A stretch of DNA of 64,000 bases from SNAP01 sp049671745 (lineage in GTDB: Bacteria; Bacteroidota; Bacteroidia; Bacteroidales; Marinifilaceae). Location of the stretch: NCBI GenBank assembly GCA_049671745.1, contig JBATVL010000005.1:1-64000 (forward strand), read 5' to 3'. A program made the position numbers and the translations under genes. Under the pieces are notes generated by a model. It worked only from the letters and a program-made list of their open reading frames with translations, was not told the DNA's origin and made no database searches. Below are positions 17,973 through 26,536 of this stretch, piece after piece (the first letter of the stretch is position 1; each line of letters opens with the position of its first letter).

Positions 17973-19196
17973 TTATTTCTCCTCTGCTAATATTTCTTTA
18001 AACAAACTCATAATTCTCTCATTAGGCTCTTGTCCTGCATTTTTAGACTTAAAATAAGACTTAAACAGATCATCTATAGGTTGAGTAAGGTCTATATTAG
18101 ATTTATCATCTTCCATTAGTTCGTCTATATTTTTAATCTCAGGAATAATAGAAATTATATGCGAATGTGTTTCAGCAAGAAGTTTTCTGTCCACCGAAGT
18201 AAGGAAAGTATCAGAGACTATAGTAAGCTCTACCAAAGCTTCCGTATTATCAGAAAGCCAAGAAACAGCTTCTTCTATACCATTTGCCTTGAATCGTAAT
18301 AACTTACGACCTTTAGTAAGTTCACATTCTTTTAAAGAAATCTCTTTACCTGCCTGTGCATCTATCAATAACACATATTTCTTTTGATTAGCCTCTGAGA
18401 AACTGTAAGAAATAGGACTGCCAGAATAAGAAGCTATACCTCTGGAATTTTTCATCTGCTGTTTTCTGTGCAGGTGACCAAGTGCGGTGTATTGTATATT
18501 CTCTGGCACATTATCTGCGTAAACCACCTGTGCACCTCCTACATGTAATATGGGTTTCTCGTCCTCAGGTTCTTCTGGTTGCTGCTCACCTCTTCCTATC
18601 ATAAATAGATGAGTAAGTAGAATATTTACTCCCTTATCATCACAATATTTCTCTGCTAATTCTTCCCATTTAGAGGCTAGTATATCACGCAATTCCTGCT
18701 CTGAATCTTCTGCACCTAAGTATGTCTTTAGTCTTGCTTCATTAGCATATGGAGTAAGTAGAATACGTATATTCTCAGAAGAATTAGGCAAAGAAAGTTC
18801 TATAAATCCTGCTTCTGATCTAAGAATCTCCACTCCTGTATCTAGTTTTAAGGCAGGAATCTCTGAATTTGGATATCCAGATAAGATAATTCCGCATTCT
18901 GTAGCTAGGGGTTCAGGTGACTCAATTCTATCTGGAGAATCATGATTTCCGGCAATAGCTACCACCGCTCTTTTACCATTATTAGAAAGTCTTTTTAGTG
19001 TTTTATAGAACAATTCTACAGCATCTACAGGGGGATTTATTGTATCAAATAAATCACCTGCAACAACAACTATATCAGCTGATTCTCTATCTGCAATCTC
19101 ACATATTTCTTGCATTACTTCTCTTTGTTCTTCAAGTCGTAAGAAGTTGTCTAATCGTTTTCCTAAATGCCAGTCGGCAGTATGTAATATCTTCAT
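17973..19196 (-). CDS. sbcD: Nuclease subunit SbcD (Mre11-like)
   Basis: 407 residues; Mn-dependent phosphodiesterase partner of SbcC. Metallophosphatase motifs in order: DWHLG (with MKILHTADWHLG at the start), GDLFD, GNHDSPDR, and GHLHRKQ. The start at 19196 is preferred over 19262 because it gives the canonical N-terminus and because a -7-like element (19223-19230) lies inside the longer frame. First gene of a two-gene sbcDC operon, divergent from the malic enzyme gene. Confidence 0.95.
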   Translation of the reverse strand: MKILHTADWHLGKRLDNFLRLEEQREVMQEICEIADRESADIVVVAGDLFDTINPPVDAVELFYKTLKRLSNNGKRAVVAIAGNHDSPDRIESPEPLATECGIILSGYPNSEIPALKLDTGVEILRSEAGFIELSLPNSSENIRILLTPYANEARLKTYLGAEDSEQELRDILASKWEELAEKYCDDKGVNILLTHLFMIGRGEQQPEEPEDEKPILHVGGAQVVYADNVPENIQYTALGHLHRKQQMKNSRGIASYSGSPISYSFSEANQKKYVLLIDAQAGKEISLKECELTKGRKLLRFKANGIEEAVSWLSDNTEALVELTIVSDTFLTSVDRKLLAETHSHIISIIPEIKNIDELMEDDKSNIDLTQPIDDLFKSYFKSKNAGQEPNERIMSLFKEILAEEK

Positions 19197-19222
19197 CTTA
19201 TATGTTCTTCTAATTATAAACA

Positions 19223-19230
19223 TAAAGGTA
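19223..19230 (-). promoter_or_regulatory. -7-like box upstream of sbcDC
   Basis: Minus strand reads TACCTTTA, one mismatch to TAnnTTTG, about 27 bp before the chosen sbcD start. Confidence 0.35.
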
Positions 19231-19303
19231 ATAGATTTTAAATCAATAGAAGAAACAAACATTATTAATGCTCGTATCGTAATAGGAATATGAAGTATTT
19301 ACC

Positions 19304-19328
19304 TATATTTGTAATCATTACAAATATA
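19304..19328. promoter_or_regulatory. Perfect 25-bp palindrome over the malic enzyme promoter
   Basis: Twelve-bp arms TATATTTGTAAT (19304-19315) and ATTACAAATATA (19317-19328) around a single C. Each arm begins with an exact TAnnTTTG -7 element, one on each strand, so the site overlaps the promoter of the malic enzyme and possibly a promoter toward sbcDC. A one-base spacer makes an RNA hairpin unlikely; a homodimeric repressor operator is the natural reading. Confidence 0.65.
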
Positions 19329-19352
19329 AAACAAACGCAAAATAAACACAGA

Positions 19353-20648
19353 ATGAATAAGGATATTAATAAAGCAGCTTTAGACTATCACTCAAATAAC
19401 AGACCAGGTAAAATAGAAGTTATTCCTACAAAATCTTACGATACAAGTTACGATTTGTCTCTAGCATATTCACCAGGGGTTGCCTCTCCTTGTTTAGAAA
19501 TAGAGAAGAATCCGGAGGATGCATATAGATATACTGGAAAAGGAAATCTAGTGGCTGTCATTTCTAACGGAACGGCTGTTCTTGGTTTGGGTAATATTGG
19601 CGCTTTAGCAGGTAAACCTGTTATGGAGGGTAAAGCTTTATTATTCAAGATAATGGCTGATATAGATGTGTTCGATATAGAGGTGGATACTGAGAATATA
19701 GATGAGTTTATTCAAACGGTGAAGAATATCTCTCCTACTTTTGGAGGAATTAATTTAGAGGATATAAAAGCACCAGAATGTTTCGAGATAGAACGTAGAT
19801 TGCAAGAGGAATTAGATATTCCTGTAATGCATGATGATCAACATGGAACGGCTATAATCTCTTCTGCTGCTTTATTAAATGCATTGGAAATAAATAAAAA
19901 GAATATTGCAGATATAAAAGTAGTTGTTAATGGTGCAGGGGCTGCTGCTATTGCCTGTGTTAATCTTTATCTAAAACTAGGCGTAAAGGCTGAGAATCTT
20001 GTATTGGTAGACAGCAAGGGTGTGGTTAGAAAAGATAGAAATGAGAAAAATATTCAAAAACGTGCTTTAGCAACTGATAGAGATATAAATACATTATCAG
20101 ATGCTATTAAGGATGCGGATATGTTTTTAGGTTTGTCAAAAGCAGATATTTTATCAAGAGAAATGTTGCTTACTATGGCAAAAGATCCTATTGTTTTTGC
20201 TCTTGCTAATCCTAATCCAGAGATTGACTACGACACAGCTACAGAGGCACGTAAGGATATTATTTTTGCTACAGGAAGATCAGATTATCCAAATCAGGTG
20301 AACAATGTGCTTGGCTTTCCGTATATATTTAGAGGTGCTTTAGATGTGATGGCAAAAGAGATAAACGAGGAGATGAAAATCGCTGCTGTTAATGCTCTTG
20401 CTAATCTTGCAAAGAGTGAGACTCCTGAGGAAGTTTTAAAAGCTTATGGTGATCCTAATATTAAATTTGGAAGAGATCATATTATTCCTAAACCTCTTGA
20501 TCCACGCTTAGTTACTGAAATATCTATGGCAGTGGCAAGAGCTGCAATGGAATCAGGTGCTGCTAGAAAAGATATTACTGATTGGAATGCTTATAAGGAA
20601 GAATTAATTACTCGCCACAAGGGTGTTGTGTGCGTAAGGTGTATATAG
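19353..20648 (+). CDS. Malic enzyme, short form (malate to pyruvate, NAD(P))
   Basis: Oxidative decarboxylation of malate to pyruvate and CO2. Malic N-terminal domain with SPGVASPC and VISNGTAVLGLGNIGALAGKPVMEGK, the catalytic GGINLEDIKAPECFEIE and HDDQHGTAII, then the Rossmann domain (VVVNGAGAAAIACVNLYLKLG, ALANPNPEI, ATGRSDYPNQVNN). Start at 19353 gives the standard N-terminus MNKDINKAALDYHS; the alternative at 19290 would place the operator inside the gene. At 431 residues it lacks the C-terminal phosphotransacetylase-like domain of the long MaeB enzymes and ends in an unusual tail (TRHKGVVCVRCI). Confidence 0.93.
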   Translation: MNKDINKAALDYHSNNRPGKIEVIPTKSYDTSYDLSLAYSPGVASPCLEIEKNPEDAYRYTGKGNLVAVISNGTAVLGLGNIGALAGKPVMEGKALLFKIMADIDVFDIEVDTENIDEFIQTVKNISPTFGGINLEDIKAPECFEIERRLQEELDIPVMHDDQHGTAIISSAALLNALEINKKNIADIKVVVNGAGAAAIACVNLYLKLGVKAENLVLVDSKGVVRKDRNEKNIQKRALATDRDINTLSDAIKDADMFLGLSKADILSREMLLTMAKDPIVFALANPNPEIDYDTATEARKDIIFATGRSDYPNQVNNVLGFPYIFRGALDVMAKEINEEMKIAAVNALANLAKSETPEEVLKAYGDPNIKFGRDHIIPKPLDPRLVTEISMAVARAAMESGAARKDITDWNAYKEELITRHKGVVCVRCI

Positions 20649-20656
20649 GTTGAAAA

Positions 20657-20688
20657 AATCCCAAGAAAGTCTTAACTCTCTTGGGATT
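20657..20688. terminator. Hairpin terminator between malic enzyme and SNF2 helicase genes
   Basis: Stem AATCCCAAGA (20657-20666) / TCTTGGGATT (20679-20688). The run of six T lies on the minus strand, so it mainly terminates the SNF2 helicase gene, but its position 9 bp past the malic enzyme stop fits both. Confidence 0.75.
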
Positions 20689-20732
20689 AAATATTTTAAT
20701 CTCTTTTCTTATAAAAAGATGATTGTTACTGT

Positions 20733-23700
20733 CTATTTAAAAAGATCAAGAATATCGTCCTGTGTAAGCTCTTTTAATATGCTTTCATCAGTTTGTATAA
20801 TGTCGCTTGCAAGTTTTGTCTTTTTGCTCTGAATATTCATTATTTTTTCCTCTATAGAGTTCTTTGCTATCATTCTATAAGCAATTACTTTCTTATCCTG
20901 ACCTATACGATATGCTCTATCAATAGCTTGATTCTCTACCGCTGGGTTCCACCATGGATCAAGCAAGTAGATATAATCGGCAGCAGTAAGGTTTAATCCT
21001 GTTCCACCAGCCTTCAAACTAATTAGGAATACTCGTACACCATCATTATTTTGGAAGTTCTCTACACTTGCCTCTCTTTGTTTAGCAGAACATTTTCCGT
21101 CTAGATATTCGTAAGAGATATTCTTGTCGTCTAATTCTTTTCTTACTAGAGAAAGCATTTTCACAAATTGCGAGAATACAAGTATCTTGTGATTATTAGT
21201 CTTCTCTTCAATATGAGAAATAAGAGTCTTTATCTTAACTGATTCTTCAGTGTATTGCTCATCTCCGGATAATAATCTTGGTGAATCACAAATCTGACGA
21301 AGTTTAGTAAGTCCCTCAAGAACAAACATTTTAGATTTATTAAGCCCATCTTCCTGTATCTTACCCATTAGGTAATCACGATATTTGTTACGATATGCTT
21401 CATATACCTTTAATTGTTCAGGCTCCATCTCACAATATAACACATCCTCTATTTTTGGAGGTAATTCAGTGGCTACTTGTGTTTTAGTTCTTCTAAGAAT
21501 AAATGGATTTATTAGTTTATGTAAATCCTTAGCTCTACTCTCGTTTCTATCTCTGTCAATAGGTAATGAATAATCTTCTCGGAAATCTCTTTGAGAACCT
21601 AAGAAACCTGGATTAACAAAGTTCATTTGAGCATACAAATCGAAAGTATTATTCTCTATAGGAGTACCTGTCATTGCAATTCTATTTGCTGCATTAATAA
21701 GAATAGCAGCCTTATATCTCTTAGAGCTTGGGTTCTTTATTAGTTGTGATTCATCAAGAATAGCATATTTAAACCTGAAATCTTTAATAAAGTCTATATC
21801 GTTAAGAAGCACACCATAGGTTGTGATAATAAGATTATAATTCTCGAATTTCTTAGAATTTCTTAATCTCTTAACACCAACATGAAAGTGAGTTTTTATG
21901 TCTTTAGTGAATTTCTTAATCTCTTTCTCCCAGTTAAACACAAGAGTAGTTGGTAATACTACCATATGAGTAGAATTAGGATCTGTATTAATCTGCGCTT
22001 GTAAGAATGCTAATATCTGTAGAGTCTTTCCAAGTCCCATATCATCGGCAAGAATACCACCCCACTTATTATCCTCTAGGAAGTTAAGCCAGTTGAATCC
22101 TTCTTTTTGATATTCACGTAATTCTGCATTTACCTCTTTAGGAACTGCTACAGAAGCTATTTCGTTGAATTCTAAAAGTTTTCTTCTCTTTTCTGCTAAT
22201 TCTTCTATTATCTCAGACTGATCTATATCTTCAAATAAATCATCAATAAGAGAGAATTTAAGCTTAGAGATTTTAAGATCGTCTTTAGCTGTAGCATCAG
22301 AGTGTCTGAACATTTTCTGTATCTTAGCCAACCATTTCTTAGGTAGAACACCTATAGAACCGTCGCCTAGCTCTACATATCTGTCATTACTTTGAGCTAA
22401 TCTTCTTAGTTCTGCTATACTTAGTGTATAGTTTCCGAAAGATACCTTAATATTCACATCAAACCAGTTTTCATCTGATCTTAATACCGTTGCAACACTA
22501 GCTTTATGAGTAGAGTATTTAAAGGCTTTAAGATCGTTTAATCCGAATATCTTAATATCATGTTCACGCATCTTCTCAAAGGCATCTAAGAACCAATAAT
22601 TGGTAGTCATCTGCTTTATATCTAGGTAATACACTCCCATATCTCTTTGTAACAAGAAATCCTCATGTAATCCTTCTAAGAAACTGATGTAATTTTCCTC
22701 AAACTCAGCATCTCTGTTTAAGCGTACAATAGATTTTTTTACAGTTGCAATTAAGCTTTCACTAAGAAGATCGAATTGAGCTCCGATCTCATAAGTTAAT
22801 TTTGGAACAAATAATACTCTTCCTTCACTCTCCTTAAGATATACTTCTTTAGAAACAGGGCGTTGATATTCCTCTATCGTTTTAATCTCCTTAACCTCCG
22901 ATAAGTCTACCTCGAAGTTTTCCATTAAAGGACGTAAGAAGTTTTTCTCTAACTTAGTGTAATCACCATGAGGGACCATTACGTGCACAAATTCTCTAAA
23001 AGATTCTAATATCTTCTGGTGTTTTAGATTTTTGAAAAGATATAATATATCATCTCTAATAATCACAAAACGATTTACGTAATATTCATGGAAACTATTT
23101 CTAGTCATTAAGATCTCTTCATCACCAATCTGTATATATATCTCTAATACGTATAATAATCTCTCTTTACGAACTTTGAACTTAACTTTTACTTTATGTT
23201 CTGAAAGCACTACTACATTTAAATGTTTCTTACCAGTTTTCTCATAGAGTGGTTGCTTGTAATAATATGCAGGAAATCTTAATTCTTTAGCAAGCTCAAA
23301 AGTGCGTTTAAGCATTATAAACAGGTCGTTATTGTTTATTTGCTCTTTCTCTATTAATTCTACATTAGATTTAAAGATTTCAAGCAAACGAAATAACTCT
23401 GGATATGTTTTTGAGTATTCAAAAGGAAAGGCTTCATCTTCGCTATAATCGTATACCTTAAAGGCAGATATTAAAGCTGTATTGTTCTTGTTTTTCTTTG
23501 CTGTTACAGGACAAACATTTATATCGTCCCAATTATTTAATTGAACAGCTATAGTGAAATCAAATTCTTTCTTACCAATTAATGCAGGTACAAGTTTTTC
23601 TACTGAAGAAGAATTATCTATGCTGGACATTAGAAGCTCGCCTATACCATCTTCCCATTCAGAATCAAATATTAAACCTTCGTTACCTGCTTTTTTTATT

Positions 23701-24497
23701 ACCTTAATATCAGCATCTTCTATATAAACATCAAAAAACTCTTTTAGTACGTCTAGAGTTACTGATTTTTGCTTAGCAGCCTTTTTATGAAGAAGCTCAT
23801 GCCCTTTCTTGCCAAGGTACTGTAAGAAATCTTGTTCTGGAACGGCCTTAAGATATTCAAATAATGCAACAGCATGCTCACATAACTCCTTCTCATCAAC
23901 TAGTTTAGAGCATGTACATTTCACTCCTATAGTTTTTGAGTTTTTAGAAGTGATTTTTACTATATAGTGTGATTTTTGTGCAGAATAATCTCTTTCTACA
24001 TCTGACAACTCGTATGTAAGATGTTCTTGAGCGTAATTCTTAAGCGAATATTGGTAATCATGAGATTTTCCTACAGCTCTAGAATTTAAACCCAATATGA
24101 ATTCATCCGTTATAGGTTGGAAATTCTTAATTGCTAGATCCTGAGAAGAGAATCTAAAACCGTCTTTTCTTTTAGTTTTCTTTTGTGTGTTCACCTCTAA
24201 AGACTGAGCAAGTTCCTCATCCTTAATATATAATAGAGCTGCAACCTGATGTTCACAGATTTTGCCAAAAGCATCTTCCATACAAGTACAAGTTGTCTCT
24301 ATTCTTGGAGAATAAGGATTCTCAATTGCAACAGTATAAAGGTCTTCTGTTTTCGTTTCAACATTAAAGATGAATTTCTCCCCTTCTTGTTTCTCTATAA
24401 AAGATACTTTAGATTGCTTAAACAACTGGGTACCAACAAGTCTAATAGCAGCAGTAGAGTACGCATTTATTTGACTCTCAATAAATTTATTATTCAT
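20733..24497 (-). CDS. SNF2-family helicase with SWIM zinc fingers
   Basis: 1254-residue Swi2/Snf2 ATPase, a DNA translocase of the bacterial RapA/HepA-like class. Two SWIM-type CxC...CxH zinc sites lie near the N-terminus (TTCTCMEDAFGKICEH and KCTCSKLVDEKELCEH). The motor occupies the last third: ADDMGLGKTLQILAF (Walker A near residue 820), the Walker B variant LDESQLIKNP, AMTGTPIENNTFDL, and the C-terminal motifs VFLISLKAGGTGLNLTAADYIYLLDPWWNPAVENQAIDRAYRIGQ. Chromatin or nucleoprotein remodelling in bacteria is known for the family, but its client is unknown. Its own promoter is at 24520-24550; stand-alone gene. Confidence 0.95.
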   Translation of the reverse strand: MNNKFIESQINAYSTAAIRLVGTQLFKQSKVSFIEKQEGEKFIFNVETKTEDLYTVAIENPYSPRIETTCTCMEDAFGKICEHQVAALLYIKDEELAQSLEVNTQKKTKRKDGFRFSSQDLAIKNFQPITDEFILGLNSRAVGKSHDYQYSLKNYAQEHLTYELSDVERDYSAQKSHYIVKITSKNSKTIGVKCTCSKLVDEKELCEHAVALFEYLKAVPEQDFLQYLGKKGHELLHKKAAKQKSVTLDVLKEFFDVYIEDADIKVIKKAGNEGLIFDSEWEDGIGELLMSSIDNSSSVEKLVPALIGKKEFDFTIAVQLNNWDDINVCPVTAKKNKNNTALISAFKVYDYSEDEAFPFEYSKTYPELFRLLEIFKSNVELIEKEQINNNDLFIMLKRTFELAKELRFPAYYYKQPLYEKTGKKHLNVVVLSEHKVKVKFKVRKERLLYVLEIYIQIGDEEILMTRNSFHEYYVNRFVIIRDDILYLFKNLKHQKILESFREFVHVMVPHGDYTKLEKNFLRPLMENFEVDLSEVKEIKTIEEYQRPVSKEVYLKESEGRVLFVPKLTYEIGAQFDLLSESLIATVKKSIVRLNRDAEFEENYISFLEGLHEDFLLQRDMGVYYLDIKQMTTNYWFLDAFEKMREHDIKIFGLNDLKAFKYSTHKASVATVLRSDENWFDVNIKVSFGNYTLSIAELRRLAQSNDRYVELGDGSIGVLPKKWLAKIQKMFRHSDATAKDDLKISKLKFSLIDDLFEDIDQSEIIEELAEKRRKLLEFNEIASVAVPKEVNAELREYQKEGFNWLNFLEDNKWGGILADDMGLGKTLQILAFLQAQINTDPNSTHMVVLPTTLVFNWEKEIKKFTKDIKTHFHVGVKRLRNSKKFENYNLIITTYGVLLNDIDFIKDFRFKYAILDESQLIKNPSSKRYKAAILINAANRIAMTGTPIENNTFDLYAQMNFVNPGFLGSQRDFREDYSLPIDRDRNESRAKDLHKLINPFILRRTKTQVATELPPKIEDVLYCEMEPEQLKVYEAYRNKYRDYLMGKIQEDGLNKSKMFVLEGLTKLRQICDSPRLLSGDEQYTEESVKIKTLISHIEEKTNNHKILVFSQFVKMLSLVRKELDDKNISYEYLDGKCSAKQREASVENFQNNDGVRVFLISLKAGGTGLNLTAADYIYLLDPWWNPAVENQAIDRAYRIGQDKKVIAYRMIAKNSIEEKIMNIQSKKTKLASDIIQTDESILKELTQDDILDLFK

Positions 24498-24519
24498 AAT
24501 ACTTGATTTTTAGAATCCG

Positions 24520-24550
24520 CAAATGTACAGAAATCTTAAGTACTATAAAA
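24520..24550 (-). promoter_or_regulatory. Promoter of the SNF2 helicase gene
   Basis: Minus strand: TTTT (24550-24547), 19-bp spacer, TACATTTG (24527-24520). The -7 is an exact TAnnTTTG and the -33 differs by one base from TTTG, at consensus spacing. Predicted leader about 15 nt. Confidence 0.6.
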
Positions 24551-24561
24551 GTCTAAATCAC

Positions 24562-25608
24562 TTAAACTCCCTCGTTAACCTTAAAAATTGTCTTTAATTT
24601 GTGCTTTGCACTACCCTCCGAAACAAGAATAAGGTAGTCTCCAACACTAATAATAACATCATTATCGGGGTTTTTAATTACGCTACGCTTCTCATTATCA
24701 ATCTTAACAATACCTAACAAGACTGCATTGCACGATTTTTTAATATCAACAAAAACTTCGAAATATTTTTTATCGATAAATTCATTATTTTCTATGATTT
24801 TATATTCCTGTATATCATAATCATCTTCTTCTATTGATGTGGCCATAAAATCCTCTGTTAAACATGCTACATCCGGCTCGAAAATATAGGATGCTACTAA
24901 TCTAGAGGCTATGTCTGTTTTTGAAATTATATATTTAACTCCTATACTTAAATATGTTTCTTTTAATTCCGTATTTTCTAAAGTAACTATGAAGTTAGAG
25001 TCAGGATATATCTTTCTCATATTTATTATAAATACAAGATTGGCCGAGTCATCAAGTAAGTTTATATAAATTGCAGAAGATTTAGCCACTGATGCTCTTT
25101 TAAAGGAGGTGATATTAGAGAAGTCTGTAAATAAGACAAATACATCTTCTGATCCATACATGTCATATATCAATTCTATATCATCCTTTTTGTTTGTTAT
25201 AATAGCAAGTTTTCTATTTGCTGAAACAACCTGATCAGCTACTTGCTTAGCAAAACTATCCCAACCAATTATTACAGAATGATTCTCAAAATTAGTTCCA
25301 TAAAAACCTTCTTTTTTCTTTTCCATATAATTACGTACTAAATTACTTATTTGACCAATTAAAAAACCTAATACCCCTAAACTGCTAATTATTATAAGTG
25401 CCCCTACAAATTTTCCTGCTGGTGTAACGGGATAAAAATCACCATAACCCACAGTTGTTAAAGTGACTATAGAATACCATAGAGCGTCTGTAAACGACTT
25501 AATATTAGAATCTGCATTATTTCTCTCTAAAAAAGATACAGCATATATAAGTATCAAGAATATAATAATTAGACTGGGTACAAGTAGTTTCTTATTTTTC
25601 AAATTCAT
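24562..25608 (-). CDS. K+ channel with TrkA/RCK domains
   Basis: 348 residues: two transmembrane helices flanking a pore with selectivity filter TVGYGD (52-57), then a TrkA-N (RCK) domain beginning NHSVIIGWDSFAKQVADQVV and a C-terminal TrkA-C-like domain (SVGDYLILVSEG). This is the MthK/VIC-type ligand-gated K+ channel layout. The GWDS variant replaces the usual GxGxxG nucleotide loop (G-x-D-S), so ligand binding may differ. Last gene of the PspA cluster: starts 12 bp after the rhomboid gene stop. A channel here could restore membrane potential after envelope damage; inference. Confidence 0.92.
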   Translation of the reverse strand: MNLKNKKLLVPSLIIIFLILIYAVSFLERNNADSNIKSFTDALWYSIVTLTTVGYGDFYPVTPAGKFVGALIIISSLGVLGFLIGQISNLVRNYMEKKKEGFYGTNFENHSVIIGWDSFAKQVADQVVSANRKLAIITNKKDDIELIYDMYGSEDVFVLFTDFSNITSFKRASVAKSSAIYINLLDDSANLVFIINMRKIYPDSNFIVTLENTELKETYLSIGVKYIISKTDIASRLVASYIFEPDVACLTEDFMATSIEEDDYDIQEYKIIENNEFIDKKYFEVFVDIKKSCNAVLLGIVKIDNEKRSVIKNPDNDVIISVGDYLILVSEGSAKHKLKTIFKVNEGV

Positions 25609-25619
25609 ATATTAATATC

Positions 25620-26180
25620 TTATATTTTACCTTTAAATAATTGATAAGATACGAAAATTCCTGATATTGCACCAAATAGATGCCCTTCCCATGAGACATT
25701 AAAACGTGTTGGAAAGATTCCAAATATTAATCCTCCGTATACAAAAATCACTACTATAGAGAGAATACTTGTGCGGATATTTCGTGAATAGAAACCAGAA
25801 GTAACAATAAAAGCAGCCAAGGCATATATTAATCCACTAGCACCTATATGACATGCAGAACGTGCAAATAACCATACTAAAGAACCTGAAAGCAGGATAA
25901 GTATAGCAAAGACTTCTAAGGCATACTTCTTATAAAAACTAAATAGAAGAAAGGTCAATACAAATAATGGTATGGTATTAGATATTATGTGTGAAAGACT
26001 AGCATGTAAAAAAGGTGAACATATAATACCTGCTAATCCTCTTACTGTTCTTGGGATTATTCCTAGATGATTAAAATTATAAAAAGGAGTAATTGAATTA
26101 ATTATAAAAACAGCCCAAACAATCCCAATTAAGATTCCTACGCTTTTAGCTAAATTTAATGTATTATTTAATTCTTTCAT
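25620..26180 (-). CDS. Rhomboid family intramembrane serine protease
   Basis: 186 residues, six transmembrane segments. Catalytic Ser115 in HIGASGLIYA and His167 in WEGHLFGA, with Asn68 (HIISNTIP) as the oxyanion helper; the usual HxxxHxxxN N-terminal motif reads HASLSHIISN. All catalytic residues are present, so an active protease is expected. It cleaves transmembrane segments of client proteins; the client is unknown, but neighbours in the cluster (single-pass or lipoprotein components) are candidates. Start 10 bp after the stop of the AdoMet decarboxylase gene. Confidence 0.92.
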   Translation of the reverse strand: MKELNNTLNLAKSVGILIGIVWAVFIINSITPFYNFNHLGIIPRTVRGLAGIICSPFLHASLSHIISNTIPLFVLTFLLFSFYKKYALEVFAILILLSGSLVWLFARSACHIGASGLIYALAAFIVTSGFYSRNIRTSILSIVVIFVYGGLIFGIFPTRFNVSWEGHLFGAISGIFVSYQLFKGKI

Positions 26181-26190
26181 AGTGTAAGGC

Positions 26191-26514
26191 TTATTCTGTA
26201 ATCTTTTCTATGTTTAAATTATATTTTACTATAATCTCATTAAATTTCATATTCATATTCTCACAACATCCTGAGAGTTCTATATAATATTTTTCCTCAT
26301 CAGCAAAGTAATGTAGAGCCATGTGACTCTCTGCTAAGAGCCACATAGATGTATATCCTTTTACTGGAAATTGGTAGTCTACAAACTTTAATACATTGTA
26401 GCCTGCATAGTCAAGACTTTCGTTGATGATTCTAACCATCTCATCAACATCACAACCTGATATCCAGGCTCTATAATTATATATTCGAGCTTCAACAGCT
26501 TTATATTCTATCAT
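26191..26514 (-). CDS. speD: Small S-adenosylmethionine decarboxylase proenzyme (SpeD/SpeH-like)
   Basis: 107 residues, among the shortest for the family. It aligns by eye with prokaryotic AdoMetDC over its whole length: WISGCDVDEM matches the WGCDFD block, WLLAESHMALHYF matches the autocleavage site, and YYIELSGCC matches the DxxTCG strand. Ser63 (pyruvoyl precursor), His68 and Cys83 fall at exactly the positions of the classical catalytic residues, so self-processing and activity are plausible. It would supply decarboxylated AdoMet to the aminopropyltransferase encoded 22 bp upstream. The C-terminal tail of the usual enzyme is missing. Confidence 0.82.
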   Translation of the reverse strand: MIEYKAVEARIYNYRAWISGCDVDEMVRIINESLDYAGYNVLKFVDYQFPVKGYTSMWLLAESHMALHYFADEEKYYIELSGCCENMNMKFNEIIVKYNLNIEKITE

Positions 26515-26536
26515 CTCTATTCGTTTTAAAGTTCAT

